DNA from: an uncultured Porphyromonadaceae bacterium
Lineage (GTDB): Bacteria; Bacteroidota; Bacteroidia; Bacteroidales; Paludibacteraceae
DNA: 36,142 bases
Assembly (NCBI GenBank): GCA_949285425.1
Contig: CASEAJ010000092.1
Coordinates: 1 to 36,142 of the forward strand
Reading direction: 5' to 3'
Numbering within the stretch: the first letter of the stretch is position 1; every line of letters begins with the position of its first letter. The notes under the pieces are model-generated. The model ran no database searches. It was not told where the DNA came from and saw only the letters and a list, made by a program, of their open reading frames with translations. The translations under genes were made by a program, and so were the position numbers. Positions 5,037-13,795 of this stretch are shown piece by piece.

Positions 5037-7715
5037 TTACAGTTCCTGTCCGAGTACAAAGTGGAACTGGCTTCCTCCCAAGTCTCCGCCCTGGTTGTTC
5101 TTGTCAAATCCGTATGCCCAGTCGATACCCATCAGCCCGAACATCGGCAGGAAGATGCGGACTCCGACTCCGGCCGAGCGTTTCAGGTTGAACGGATTGT
5201 ACGATTTGAAACTGCTGTATGCATTACCTGCTTCAACAAAAGCCAAGGCCCAAATGGTGGCCGACTGTTCCAGCGAAAGCGGATAGCGCAGTTCCAACGT
5301 GAATTTGTTGTACAAGAAACCTTTGTATACTCCCCATTGCGGGTCAACGGGGGTCAGGCTCCCTGATTCGTAACCACGCATGGCAACATATTCTTCCCCA
5401 TAACTGGTGTAGGCCGTCATTCCATCACCTCCGAGAGTGAAGGTCCCGATAGGCGAGCGCAGGTATTCGTTGTAATGTCCCAGATAGGCGAAATCGGCAC
5501 GTCCCATCAGCACCAGCTTTTCGTTTTGCGACAGCGGGGTGAACATTTTTGCGCTGAATTTCCACTTGTGGTATTCAATGAAGTTGTACTTCGCATAGCG
5601 TTCGGCGATAGGCATGGACGCATAGTCCACATTACCCCTGAACAGGGAGTAGGGAGGGGTCAGCTGTACGCCCAGCGAAAAAGTAGATCCCTTGCGTGTG
5701 TAAATGGGGTTGTCTATGGAGTTTCGGCTGAAGTTCAGGTTTACGCTGAACGTATGGTAGTTGCCATCGCCCAGTGGGTAGAGTATCTGATACCAGTCTT
5801 TCAGCATATAGAGTTGGTATGACAGTTCGCCGTAAAAGGTGAAATAGTCATCGGGCCATTTCAACCGTTTTCCGTATCCGACCGATATACCCAGGGTACG
5901 CATGTACTTTTCGGGGTCTATTTCATATTGTTGGGAGTTATAGTATTGGTCGTAGTAGTTGTTGTATCCGTATCCATATCCGTACCCGTATCCATACCCG
6001 TATCCACCGTAGTAATAGGGGTTGTAGTTGCTGTATGAATTCTGGTAGTACTCGTACCAGCGGTCGCTCACACGCGACTGTGCCGCATAGTAGGCCGAGA
6101 TGGACAAGGAGTTCGGGCGTTTGCCGCCGAGCCACGGTTCGAGGAAAGAGAGGCTGATGGAGTTGTAATAACTGGCGTTGGTGCGTGCATTGATGGTGAA
6201 CGTCTGCCCTTCACCCTGTGGTACGATTTTGTACATTTCGGGGCGGAACAGGTTTTGAATGGCAAAGTTGGTGAACTTCAGTCCCACGCTGCCGACAATC
6301 CCGGTAGCACCCCATCCGAGCGAAAATTCCACCTGGTCGCTTCCTTTGGTTTTCAGCTGATAGTTCAGGTCAACGGTACCTTCTTCCGGGTTGGGCGATA
6401 TACCTCCGTTCTGGAAATCGGTCATGAGCTGTTCCTGGTCAAAGTGTCCCATTTGGGCCAGTTCGCGCAGTGTACGTATCACTTCGCTTTGGCTGTACAG
6501 CTGTCCAGGTTTGGTGCGCAGTTCGCGGCGTATGACATGTTCATACACACGCTCGTTGCCAATGATGTTGATTTCGTTGATGGTGGCGGGTTTCCCTTCG
6601 TAAATGCGCATTTCAAAATCAATGGAGTCACCCTCGAAATGCGTTTCTACCGGTTCTATGTTTGAAAACAGGTATCCGCGGTCCTGATACAGTTTGCTCA
6701 CAGCGTCATCATCGGCAAAAAGCCGCTCGGTGAGCTGTTTGTAGTTGTACACGTCACCCTTTTTAATGCCGAGCACTTCGTTGAGGTATTCGTACGGGTA
6801 AATGGTGTTCCCTACCCAGTTAATGTCGCGTATGTAATATTTGTTTCCTTCGCTTACGGTGAGATAAACATCAACGGTCTTGTCATCGAAGGGCACCACA
6901 CTGTCGGCCACGATATAGGCATCGCGGTAACCCACTTCGTTGTATTTTTCAACTACGGCCACCTTGTCCTTTTCGTATTCTTCGCGCACGAACTTCTTGG
7001 TGCGGAAGAAATTCATCCAACTGGGGTCGTTGGTCTTTTTCATGGCACGGTTTATCTGGTTGAACGAAAGGGCCTTGTTGCCGGTAATGTAAATGGCATG
7101 GACTTTGGTCTTGAGTTTTTTGTCCACCGTCACATCTACAATGACGAATCCCGGTTGGTCGGGGTCGTTCCGCTGTAATACGGTTGCTTCGGCATTGGAG
7201 AAGCCTTTTTCTTCCATCACCTTTTCAATGACTGTCTTGGCACGGTCGGATATGTTCGGGGTTATCTGGCTGCCCTTCATGATGCCGAGGCGGGGTTCAA
7301 GGTCTTCTATTTCCGATTTCTTCAATCCGTGGAAGTTCACGGCCGACACGCGCGGACGCTGTTTCAGTGCAATGTGAAGCCACACTTTGCCATCCTCTAT
7401 CTTGCTGGCATAGATTTTGACATCCGAGAAAAGGCCTTGCCTCCAGAAACGTTTGGTAGCATTGGTCACTTCATCGCCGGGCACACTGATGATGTCGCCT
7501 ACGGCAAGCCCCGAGTAGCCAATGAGTACGAAATCTTCGTAGTTGTCGGCTCCGGTAATGCGTATGTCTGCTATCTCGTATTTTCTGGGCATGCTTCCAT
7601 ACTCAATGACGGGCAGTTCGGTCGAGTCGTTTTCTGCCGGACCGGCCTGGGCGAATGCCCATCCGCAGAAAAAGACCGTGAAGATGAAATATAAAAACAG
7701 CGTCTTTGTTTGCAT
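5037..7715 (-). CDS. bamA: Outer membrane protein assembly factor BamA
   Basis: BamA is the core of the machine that folds and inserts beta-barrel proteins into the outer membrane. The 892 residues comprise a signal peptide (ending AFAQA), a series of POTRA domains over roughly residues 45-445 (for example YEIADIRITGADNYEDFVL and YYIRDINWVGNTIY) and a C-terminal 16-strand-type barrel. It is longer than the ~810-residue E. coli protein. An unusual low-complexity insertion rich in Tyr, Gly and Asn lies near residues 550-600, including seven Gly-Tyr dipeptides at 571-584, probably in an extracellular barrel loop. The gene sits between uppS and the two ompH chaperones in one operon, coupling substrate delivery to insertion. 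Confidence 0.95.
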   Translation of the reverse strand: MQTKTLFLYFIFTVFFCGWAFAQAGPAENDSTELPVIEYGSMPRKYEIADIRITGADNYEDFVLIGYSGLAVGDIISVPGDEVTNATKRFWRQGLFSDVKIYASKIEDGKVWLHIALKQRPRVSAVNFHGLKKSEIEDLEPRLGIMKGSQITPNISDRAKTVIEKVMEEKGFSNAEATVLQRNDPDQPGFVIVDVTVDKKLKTKVHAIYITGNKALSFNQINRAMKKTNDPSWMNFFRTKKFVREEYEKDKVAVVEKYNEVGYRDAYIVADSVVPFDDKTVDVYLTVSEGNKYYIRDINWVGNTIYPYEYLNEVLGIKKGDVYNYKQLTERLFADDDAVSKLYQDRGYLFSNIEPVETHFEGDSIDFEMRIYEGKPATINEINIIGNERVYEHVIRRELRTKPGQLYSQSEVIRTLRELAQMGHFDQEQLMTDFQNGGISPNPEEGTVDLNYQLKTKGSDQVEFSLGWGATGIVGSVGLKFTNFAIQNLFRPEMYKIVPQGEGQTFTINARTNASYYNSISLSFLEPWLGGKRPNSLSISAYYAAQSRVSDRWYEYYQNSYSNYNPYYYGGYGYGYGYGYGYGYNNYYDQYYNSQQYEIDPEKYMRTLGISVGYGKRLKWPDDYFTFYGELSYQLYMLKDWYQILYPLGDGNYHTFSVNLNFSRNSIDNPIYTRKGSTFSLGVQLTPPYSLFRGNVDYASMPIAERYAKYNFIEYHKWKFSAKMFTPLSQNEKLVLMGRADFAYLGHYNEYLRSPIGTFTLGGDGMTAYTSYGEEYVAMRGYESGSLTPVDPQWGVYKGFLYNKFTLELRYPLSLEQSATIWALAFVEAGNAYSSFKSYNPFNLKRSAGVGVRIFLPMFGLMGIDWAYGFDKNNQGGDLGGSQFHFVLGQEL
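5964..6005 (-). repeat. Hexanucleotide repeat inside bamA encoding (Gly-Tyr)x7
   Basis: Seven consecutive 6-bp units of the form (G/A)TA(T/C)CC on the plus strand encode GY repeats on the minus strand. The unit is a multiple of three, so gain or loss of copies keeps the frame. Third positions vary, so the tract is not a perfectly pure microsatellite. Confidence 0.85.
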
Positions 7716-7752
7716 ATGTCGTTTTAGTGCGTTTACGTTTTCTACTTACAGG

Positions 7753-8523
7753 CTACAGGTTGTTTTTCGGTTCTCCGTTTTCGGTTGTCAGTTGTTCGCT
7801 CTGTTTCCCGAATCTCCGCTCCCGTTGCTGATATTCGTATATGGCCTGATAGAAATTTTCTTTTCTGAAATCAGGCCAGTGCGTTTCCGTGAAGTACAGT
7901 TCGGTGTAGGCCAGCTGCCATAGCAGGAAGTTGCTTATGCGCAGTTCTCCGCTGGTGCGTATGAGCAGGTCCGGGTCGGGCATGTTGCATGTGTTCAGGT
8001 GGCTGGACACGGTTTCATCCGAAATGTCATCGGGGTTCAGGCTACCGGCTTTGACTTCCTGGCACATGGCTTTCACGGCAGCGGTTATTTCCCAGCGCGA
8101 CGAATAGCTCAATGCCAGCACCAGACTGAGTCCGGTGTTGTTTTCCGTTTGTTTGAGGCAGTTTCTCAATTTCTTTTCAGCACCTTCGGGCAGACGGGCC
8201 AGGTCGCCGATGGCCAGCAGACGCACGTTGTTTTTGTTCAGCGTGGGCGTTTCTTTTTCAATGGTGCCGACCAGCAGTTCCATCAGGGCGTCAACTTCCT
8301 GTTTGGGGCGTCCCCAGTTTTCGGTAGAGAAAGCGTATAGAGTGAGGTATTTTATTCCTATTTCGGCAGCGGCTTCGGTTGTTTCGCGCACCGAAGTCAC
8401 TCCGTTCTGATGTCCTACAATCCGGTCGTATCCCCGTTGTTTGGCCCAACGTCCGTTGCCATCCATGATAATGGCCACATGTGCGGGCAACCGTGATTTG
8501 TCAATCTTCTCTTTGTAAGTCAT
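7753..8523 (-). CDS. uppS: Isoprenyl transferase (undecaprenyl diphosphate synthase)
   Basis: UppS condenses isopentenyl diphosphate onto farnesyl diphosphate in cis to make the C55 lipid carrier of peptidoglycan and surface glycans. The 256-residue protein shows the signature [13 protein letters not shown] (residues 15-27; D21 is the catalytic aspartate), the SxENWGRP segment (FSTENWGRP) and the C-terminal [19 protein letters not shown] with [14 protein letters not shown]. The last ~20 residues are polar and probably disordered. It lies 37 bp upstream of bamA and 38 bp downstream of the DUF6089 gene. Confidence 0.96.
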   Translation of the reverse strand: MTYKEKIDKSRLPAHVAIIMDGNGRWAKQRGYDRIVGHQNGVTSVRETTEAAAEIGIKYLTLYAFSTENWGRPKQEVDALMELLVGTIEKETPTLNKNNVRLLAIGDLARLPEGAEKKLRNCLKQTENNTGLSLVLALSYSSRWEITAAVKAMCQEVKAGSLNPDDISDETVSSHLNTCNMPDPDLLIRTSGELRISNFLLWQLAYTELYFTETHWPDFRKENFYQAIYEYQQRERRFGKQSEQLTTENGEPKNNL

Positions 8524-8561
8524 CTTTCAGTTGTTGTCTTGTATGTGTCTGTATATGTTCT

Positions 8562-9218
8562 TTAAAACTTGTGGCAGTCGCAACCTTTTTTCCAAATGTC
8601 GTATGTGAACCCGACAGTCAGTGTCGACAGCAAGTCGTTGTTCATGAAGTTGCTTCCGTTGAGTCCGTACGGGTCATTGTACACGGCCATGCCCTCCAGG
8701 TCGTCCTTCAGCAGCAACCGGTTTGAAAACTGTGCGTTGAAGTTGAGCCGGCCTCCCAGTTTTACCTTTATGCCAATGCCGAACGGTATGCTCACACCGA
8801 AAGCCGATGCACCTTCATAAGTGTAATTCATGGCTCCCACCCCCACGAACAGATAGGGCGCAAATGTTTTGCTGAACCGTTTGTATTCATTTTTTTCAAG
8901 GTCGAAAAAATTGAATTCCCCGCAAAGGTCCAGCAGGTTCGCTGCCTGACTGAATGCCAGTTCGTCGCTGCCTCCGTAGAGTGTTGTTCTGCTCAATTCG
9001 GCCCTTGCCGCCAGTCGGGTTGTGAAACGATAGCGGAAAAGTGCGCCGTAATTGGCTGTCGTGTGCTTGAACGGTGTCAGGTTGGCATCGCCCAGATAAT
9101 AGGCAGCTCCGCCCAACAGCCCGATTTCAGCCCGATAGTCGTTCCGTTGTGCACGTATTGTCGTGCACAAACAACACAAGAAACAGATGAACACGCATGT
9201 TTTTGATTTTAAATACAT
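8562..9218 (-). CDS. DUF6089-like outer-membrane beta-barrel protein
   Basis: The function is unknown. The 218 residues begin with a signal peptide (cleavage near TTIRAQ) and continue as alternating amphipathic strands, with glycine-rich turns and a repeated aromatic pattern, ending in TVGFTYDIWKKGCDCHKF. This resembles small barrel proteins encoded next to uppS and bamA in other Bacteroidetes. The frame is open to a TTG at 9230, but GGAGG at 9223-9227 is well spaced for the ATG at 9218, which is chosen. It is the first gene of the envelope operon; the promoter at 9300-9331 gives a leader of about 75-80 nt. A cargo or accessory role in barrel assembly is inference from position. Confidence 0.8.
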   Translation of the reverse strand: MYLKSKTCVFICFLCCLCTTIRAQRNDYRAEIGLLGGAAYYLGDANLTPFKHTTANYGALFRYRFTTRLAARAELSRTTLYGGSDELAFSQAANLLDLCGEFNFFDLEKNEYKRFSKTFAPYLFVGVGAMNYTYEGASAFGVSIPFGIGIKVKLGGRLNFNAQFSNRLLLKDDLEGMAVYNDPYGLNGSNFMNNDLLSTLTVGFTYDIWKKGCDCHKF

Positions 9219-9299
9219 GTGACCTCCCAATTTTAATGACTAAAGATTAAAACGTGCATTTGTGCCAAAAATTTCATCTGTCTCCGAAATATTTAGCAG

Positions 9300-9331
9300 C
9301 AAAAGTAGTGATAATCTTTTAATCTCTCCAA
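9300..9331 (-). promoter_or_regulatory. Promoter of the DUF6089-uppS-bamA-ompH operon
   Basis: On the minus strand TTG (9331-9329), 21 nt, TACTTTTG (9307-9300). It is the only clear promoter upstream of the five-gene operon. Confidence 0.7.
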
Positions 9332-9535
9332 AGCACTTCTGATGAGGTAGTTTTATTTAACATAAAATTGCATATGGAAATAGAGGAATGTAGCCGGCAT
9401 CAGACGTTGGGGTGCGGCAAAAAGAAAAGGCACGTGCAGGCCAAACAACTTCTGGCAATGCAGGACAATGCCGCCTGTGTTCTTGGCCGCGTGGGTTTTC
9501 GTGTCTGGCGCAGCGTTGTACCGTGGCTTGTGCGG
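9332..9535. other. Intergenic stretch downstream of ybeY, no gene recognised
   Basis: It lies between the operon promoter and the ybeY stop codon. The right half (about 9400-9535) is GC-richer than usual intergenic DNA here, yet frames on either strand gave no recognisable protein, and no hairpin with a T-run was seen. It may be a gene relic. Confidence 0.4.
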
Positions 9536-9967
9536 TTACAGAACCCCCATTCTGTTGTTCCATGCTTCCAGTGCCTTGTTCTCTTTCCGGGTCATTTCGG
9601 CACGGTCTTCCGGATTTTTGTCGTTTTGTCCGCACAAGTGCAGAATCCCGTGGATGATGATGCGGCGCAGCTCGTCATCGAACTGAGTGCCGAATTGTTC
9701 GGCATTGCTGCGCACGGTGTCCATGCTGATGAAAATGTCGCCCGAGATGGTGTGCCCTTCTCCGTAGTCAAAGGTAATGATGTCGGTGTAGTAGTCGTGT
9801 TGCAGAAACTGGCGGTTCACTTCCAGTATGCGTTGGTCCGAGCAGAAAATGTAGGTTATCTGTCCCGTTTTCCGGTCGTATGTGGCTGCCGTTTGCTTGA
9901 TCCAGGCCGATATGAGCCGTTCGTCCAGTTGGGGCTTTTCTGTGTCGTCGTTGTAATAATGTATCAT
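9536..9967 (-). CDS. ybeY: Endoribonuclease YbeY (rRNA maturation factor)
   Basis: YbeY is a metal-dependent RNase needed for 16S rRNA 3'-end maturation and ribosome quality control. The 143-residue length is typical. The metal motif is HGILHLCGQND (H106, H110, D116); the E. coli enzyme has a third histidine where this protein has aspartate. The preceding DIITFDYGEG...SGDIFIS segment is also characteristic. It lies 36 nt downstream of the SpmAB-type gene on the same strand and is probably co-transcribed with it. Confidence 0.93.
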   Translation of the reverse strand: MIHYYNDDTEKPQLDERLISAWIKQTAATYDRKTGQITYIFCSDQRILEVNRQFLQHDYYTDIITFDYGEGHTISGDIFISMDTVRSNAEQFGTQFDDELRRIIIHGILHLCGQNDKNPEDRAEMTRKENKALEAWNNRMGVL

Positions 9968-10003
9968 GTTCTAATCGTTGTATGTTGTGTGCATGTTGGG
10001 TTG

Positions 10004-11233
10004 TCAGCCGAAAAAGACGTATGTCACGGCAACGGCGGCCACCACTCCGGCCAGGTCGGCCAGCAGGGCGAACGGCACGGTGTAGCGGCTGTTCTTTATG
10101 TTGACGGCACCGTAATACACCGCCACTACATAGAAAGTGGTGTCGGCGGCGCCTTGCAACACACCCGACAGGCGTCCGGCAAACGAGTCGGCGCCGAATG
10201 TGTTCATGGTTTCTACCATCATGCCCCGTGCACCGCTTCCGCTCAGCGGCTTCATGAGGGCGGTGGGCATGCCATCGACCCAGCGCGTGTCCAGCCCGAG
10301 CGAGGCGATGACCGACTTCAGCCCGCCGACCAGGAAGTCGAGCGTGCCCGATGCCCGTAACATGCCTACGGCCACCAGAATGGCAATGAGGTAGGGAATG
10401 ATGCGGATAGCGGTGGAGAATCCCTCTTTGGCTCCTTCGATGAACGAATCGTACACGTTGATGCGTTTGCGCATGCCGCTTACAATGAAAAGCACGATGA
10501 TGGAAAACAGTATGATGGAAGCCGCCGCACTCGATACGTGCTGCACCTGTTCCTGCTCCATGCGGCTGAACAGCCACACCACGGTTGCTATCAGCAGGGC
10601 CATGCCTCCGAATGTGCCGAGAATGACCCGGTCTATTCTGATGTGCTGCTTTGCACACAGCGCCAGTACTCCGACGGTAGTCGACACGAAAGTGGCAATC
10701 ATGATGGGAATGAACACATCGGCCGGATTTGCGGCACCCATTTGGGCTCTTATGGTCATAATGGATACCGGTATCAGGGTCAGTCCCGAGGCGTTGAGCA
10801 CTAGGAACATAATCATGGCGTTCGAGGCTTTCGACTTGTCGGTGTTCAGTTCCTGCAGTTCGCGCATGGCCTGTAGTCCGGCCGGGGTGGCTGCGTTGTC
10901 AAGCCCCAGTATGTTGGCCGAAAGGTTCAGCAGTATGGAGCCCGCAGCCGGATGGTCTTTCGGTATGTCGGGAAACAGCCGTTTGAAGAGCGGATACACC
11001 ATGTGTGAGAATGTCTGTATCATGCCGCCATGTTCGCCTATTTTCATGATGCCCATCCACAAGGCCAATACGCCGGTCAGTCCCAGTGACACTTCAAACC
11101 CGGTACGTGCCGACGAGAATGTGGAGTTGACAATGTCGGTGAACACTTGTGCATTGCCGAAAAACACCAGTTGCACGCATGCCACCAGAAACGCCACCAA
11201 TATGAAACCTATCCAAATGTAGTTGAGTATCAT
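10004..11233 (-). CDS. SpmA-SpmB-like fused nucleoside-recognition (Gate) membrane protein
   Basis: The 409-residue polytopic protein contains two homologous halves of the nucleoside recognition (Gate) family. The first half resembles SpmA (GLTGVLALWMGIMKIGEHGGM, then LSANILGLDNAATPAGLQAM). The second half resembles SpmB (PYLIAILVAVGMLRASGTLDF, then MKPLSGSGARGMM and GAADTTFYVVAVYYGAV). In spore formers SpmA and SpmB are separate proteins needed for spore-core dehydration; the fused form here is in a non-sporulating lineage and its transported ligand is unknown. It has its own promoter at 11254-11284 and is followed by ybeY. Confidence 0.85.
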   Translation of the reverse strand: MILNYIWIGFILVAFLVACVQLVFFGNAQVFTDIVNSTFSSARTGFEVSLGLTGVLALWMGIMKIGEHGGMIQTFSHMVYPLFKRLFPDIPKDHPAAGSILLNLSANILGLDNAATPAGLQAMRELQELNTDKSKASNAMIMFLVLNASGLTLIPVSIMTIRAQMGAANPADVFIPIMIATFVSTTVGVLALCAKQHIRIDRVILGTFGGMALLIATVVWLFSRMEQEQVQHVSSAAASIILFSIIVLFIVSGMRKRINVYDSFIEGAKEGFSTAIRIIPYLIAILVAVGMLRASGTLDFLVGGLKSVIASLGLDTRWVDGMPTALMKPLSGSGARGMMVETMNTFGADSFAGRLSGVLQGAADTTFYVVAVYYGAVNIKNSRYTVPFALLADLAGVVAAVAVTYVFFG

Positions 11234-11253
11234 GACGAATGTGTATTTTCCGG

Positions 11254-11284
11254 CAAAAGTACATCAATTTTGTGTAAGCTTCAA
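11254..11284 (-). promoter_or_regulatory. Promoter of the SpmAB-ybeY unit
   Basis: On the minus strand TTG (11284-11282), 20 nt, TACTTTTG (11261-11254). The predicted start leaves a leader of about 15 nt before the ATG at 11233. Confidence 0.75.
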
Positions 11285-11392
11285 TAGGGGCAGTGTGATA
11301 TTTCCGTGTGGCTTGAACCAGCCCTCATTGGGATGGCCTTCGGCTTCTGACGGCGGCAAGCCGTTTCGTGTTGAAGGCCTGTCCATCGGGCG

Positions 11393-12832
11393 TTAAAAAC
11401 CCGTGTCCGTTCTGAATGAGGAAACGGGCATCCCGTTGGCACCGAACAAATCGCCCTTTGCATAGTTCTTGAATGCATACCGTACGGCAACCGGCTGTTT
11501 TACGCTGTCGTTCCACACTTCCACCTGGTTGGAGTTCACAATGCGTGCTTGGGCCGGATGATAGACTCCGTCCTTTTCGGTAATTTCAAACTGGGTGAGC
11601 GGTTGGCTGTAGGATGTGAGTCCAAACGGCACCTGGCTGAACGACAGGATGATTTTGTTGTCTTTTATTTCCATGCTTTTGAAGCGGGGAGATTCTCCGT
11701 CAATCCCTTTCTTGCCATAGGTGTTGCCTAAGGCCAGATAGGCCAGTCTTTGCCCTACTTCTTTCTTTTGGGCCGGATGTATGAAGTCTTCATTTCCCAG
11801 GTCCATGGTGACGGCCATTTTTACATGGTCGGTTTGTTGCAGGGCAAGCAGTTGTGCTTCGCGTAACAGGGCCGATGTTATGCCGTCGCTTTTCTCATAC
11901 CGGTAGGGGGCTATCTGTACATAATAGAAAGGCAGGTCTTTGTCGTGAAAAAGACTTCTCCAGTCTTGTACGAAAGTCTTGAACAGGGACAGGTATTGTT
12001 CGGGGTCTTTTCTGTTGGATTCTCCCTGATACCATATCACTCCCTTTATCTTGACGTTCCGGAAAGGATATACCATGCCGTTGTATAGCATGGATGCAAC
12101 CGCATGTGGTTGTTTTACTTCGCTGTTTTCTTGCAAATGTTTTTGTGATATTTCGGGATACAATTGAAGCGATTCGGATGACATCCATGCCTGAATGCAT
12201 GAACCTCCCCAACTGGAGTGTATCAATCCGATGGGAACTCGCAGCGTGTTGTACAGTTGCTTCCCGAAAAAATAGGCCGTAGCGCTGAAGTCGGCCACCT
12301 GTGCAGGTTCGTGGGTGACCCATGAACTCATGTGGTAGCTGTCCTGTTTCCGGTGGGCCGGGTTGTGCTTGACCGTGAAGAGGCGTATCGGCGTGTCGGC
12401 ATGCGCATCGGCTATGGTTTCCATGGAATGCAGAACGGGTTGTCCGTAAAAACCCTTTACCGGCATTTCCATGTTGGACTGTCCCGAGCAGAACCATACT
12501 TCTCCCAAATAAATGTCTTCCAGTTCGACAAGGTCTCCATCGTTGAACAGGATGGTGTACGGCCCACCGGCTTCTCCGGTCCTTGCTTCAACTTCCCAGT
12601 AGCCCAGTTCGTTGGTTTTGGCCTGATAGGTTTCACGGTCCCATGATGTCTGTATTTTGACTTGTTTTCGGTTGCTGTGCCCCCATAGTTTTATGGTACA
12701 CTGTTGTTGCAATACCATGTGGTTGCCCAATATTGCAGGCAATTTGACTTCTCCCTTGCTTGTTGTCGGGCACAGAAAAAGGAGCGAAAGCAGTACGAGC
12801 GGAAGGCGTTTCATACGATGGGTTGATTTCAT
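11393..12832 (-). CDS. Sialate O-acetylesterase (SGNH hydrolase)
   Basis: This secreted esterase probably removes O-acetyl groups from sialic acids on host glycans, exposing them to sialidases. It is 479 residues from the ATG at 12832. A signal peptide (RLPLVLLSLLFLCPTTSKG) is followed by a beta-rich N-terminal region (PAILGNHMVLQQ), the catalytic-serine motif FCSGQSNMEMP, the GLIHSSWGGSCIQAWM block, IKGVIWYQGESN, and DFIHPAQKKEVGQRLA carrying the Asp/His pair. A second ATG at 12814 starts just as well, because the start region is an 18-bp tandem duplication. The frame is open to 12985, but that extension lacks signal-peptide character. No sialidase or transport gene is adjacent, and substrate specificity is inferred from the family. 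Confidence 0.87.
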   Translation of the reverse strand: MKSTHRMKRLPLVLLSLLFLCPTTSKGEVKLPAILGNHMVLQQQCTIKLWGHSNRKQVKIQTSWDRETYQAKTNELGYWEVEARTGEAGGPYTILFNDGDLVELEDIYLGEVWFCSGQSNMEMPVKGFYGQPVLHSMETIADAHADTPIRLFTVKHNPAHRKQDSYHMSSWVTHEPAQVADFSATAYFFGKQLYNTLRVPIGLIHSSWGGSCIQAWMSSESLQLYPEISQKHLQENSEVKQPHAVASMLYNGMVYPFRNVKIKGVIWYQGESNRKDPEQYLSLFKTFVQDWRSLFHDKDLPFYYVQIAPYRYEKSDGITSALLREAQLLALQQTDHVKMAVTMDLGNEDFIHPAQKKEVGQRLAYLALGNTYGKKGIDGESPRFKSMEIKDNKIILSFSQVPFGLTSYSQPLTQFEITEKDGVYHPAQARIVNSNQVEVWNDSVKQPVAVRYAFKNYAKGDLFGANGMPVSSFRTDTGF

Positions 12833-12847
12833 GCGATGGGTTGATTT
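12812..12847. repeat. 18-bp tandem duplication at the start codon of the sialate esterase
   Basis: Two copies of CAT(A/G)CGATGGGTTGATTT lie at 12812-12829 and 12830-12847. On the minus strand each supplies an in-frame ATG, so the protein may begin at either. Confidence 0.85.
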
Positions 12848-12980
12848 ATGTGTTTGTGTGTATGTCTGTTGTTTTGAGTAAACGCTGTAATCGGAAGAAG
12901 GCACTTCTGTTCGGTTGGGCTTGCTCTCCGATATTTCCAACGGTTTATGTATGGGAAAAGCTGTTGATTTTTGGTTTTTT

Positions 12981-13003
12981 TGCAAATCCGCCGCGGCCGG
13001 GGG
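12981..13003. repeat. Partial palindromic repeat R (right-end fragment)
   Basis: TGCAAATCCGCCGCGGCCGG matches the right end of the ~152-bp repeat R described at 13626-13778. It lies 6 bp from the stop codon of the next ORF and marks the left edge of the repeat-ORF island. Confidence 0.75.
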
Positions 13004-13009
13004 TTCTTT

Positions 13010-13567
13010 TCAAAATTCTTTCCTATATCGTTCCGTAATGCAATTCATGTTTTGCAACACCTCCAATTTTTTATTAAGGATCAGCATCCCATCTTCCTTT
13101 GGTTTTATCCTATAATCACCATACATGGCACTTTCTGGGGGTAAACCTTGACAATATGTAATAAAACGGCATCGAAAATACAAAATCAACTCATATGGAA
13201 ATTGGCCATATTCCCTTATATATGCCCGATAAGCATCTGCATAGAATTCTTTCCGAATGTGAAAAATACCATTCTGTCGAAACCACTTGTCCCTCATTTT
13301 TTCCGAAACATTAAAAAGCCAAAAAATATTATGCAATTTGGGGCGGTAGTAAGCCTCTATTATGCAACAATGTGCAACAAATTGTATCGAATCATTAATT
13401 CTGAAGATGCTGACATCACAACCAGCATTCTGCAAATCTTTTTCGATAGTTTTATCTATTAGTCCAATGATAGAATCATTTATCTCGCAAAGACGTTTTT
13501 GTGCCTGTATTTTACCTGCCGTATCCGACCAAATAATTATTAACAATATGAGTATTAACGTTTTCAT
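13010..13567 (-). CDS. Hypothetical exported protein, island ORF 1
   Basis: Not recognised. From the ATG at 13567 it has 185 residues: a signal peptide (MKTLILILLIIIWSDTAGKI, cleavage near QAQ), then a helical, aromatic-rich protein with cysteines in VAHCCIIEAYY and FITYCQG. The frame is open to 13633, but the upstream part adds a second hydrophobic stretch; the ATG at 13567 starts the signal peptide. Base composition is visibly more AT-rich than the flanking housekeeping genes. It is bounded by repeat R fragments on both sides and has no consensus promoter. Confidence 0.65.
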   Translation of the reverse strand: MKTLILILLIIIWSDTAGKIQAQKRLCEINDSIIGLIDKTIEKDLQNAGCDVSIFRINDSIQFVAHCCIIEAYYRPKLHNIFWLFNVSEKMRDKWFRQNGIFHIRKEFYADAYRAYIREYGQFPYELILYFRCRFITYCQGLPPESAMYGDYRIKPKEDGMLILNKKLEVLQNMNCITERYRKEF

Positions 13568-13625
13568 GTCTCTGGTGTTTATATTATTTAATAGACAAAC
13601 AAGAAAATAAATTAAAAATAAATTC

Positions 13626-13778
13626 TCCGTCAAGCCGGATTACAAATCCGGCTTTCCCTGTTATCAGGATTTGTAATCCGCTAGCAAGATACATGTTTTT
13701 TTTTGACAAATACCAGTCATCGGATTGTAAATCCTGATAATAAATTAGCGGGCGGATTGAAATCCGCCGCGACCGGGG
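13626..13778. repeat. Palindromic repeat R, copy A
   Basis: About 152 bp with three nested inverted repeats. The left hairpin is AAGCCGGATT-ACA-AATCCGGCTT. In the large stem-loop, TTATCAGGATTTGTAATCCG pairs with CGGATTGTAAATCCTGATAA at 18 of 20 positions around a ~41-nt loop. The right hairpin is GGCGGATT-G-AAATCCGCC. Copies B, C and D share the order and most of the sequence. On the minus strand the loop contains TATCTTGC, one base short of the -7 consensus. Confidence 0.85.
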
Positions 13779-13795
13779 TTACGACTTCAAAAAAC

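Noticed and set aside
9368..10360. 330-codon plus-strand frame over ybeY and the SpmAB-type gene
   Set aside because: It is antisense to two recognised genes and shows no family resemblance.
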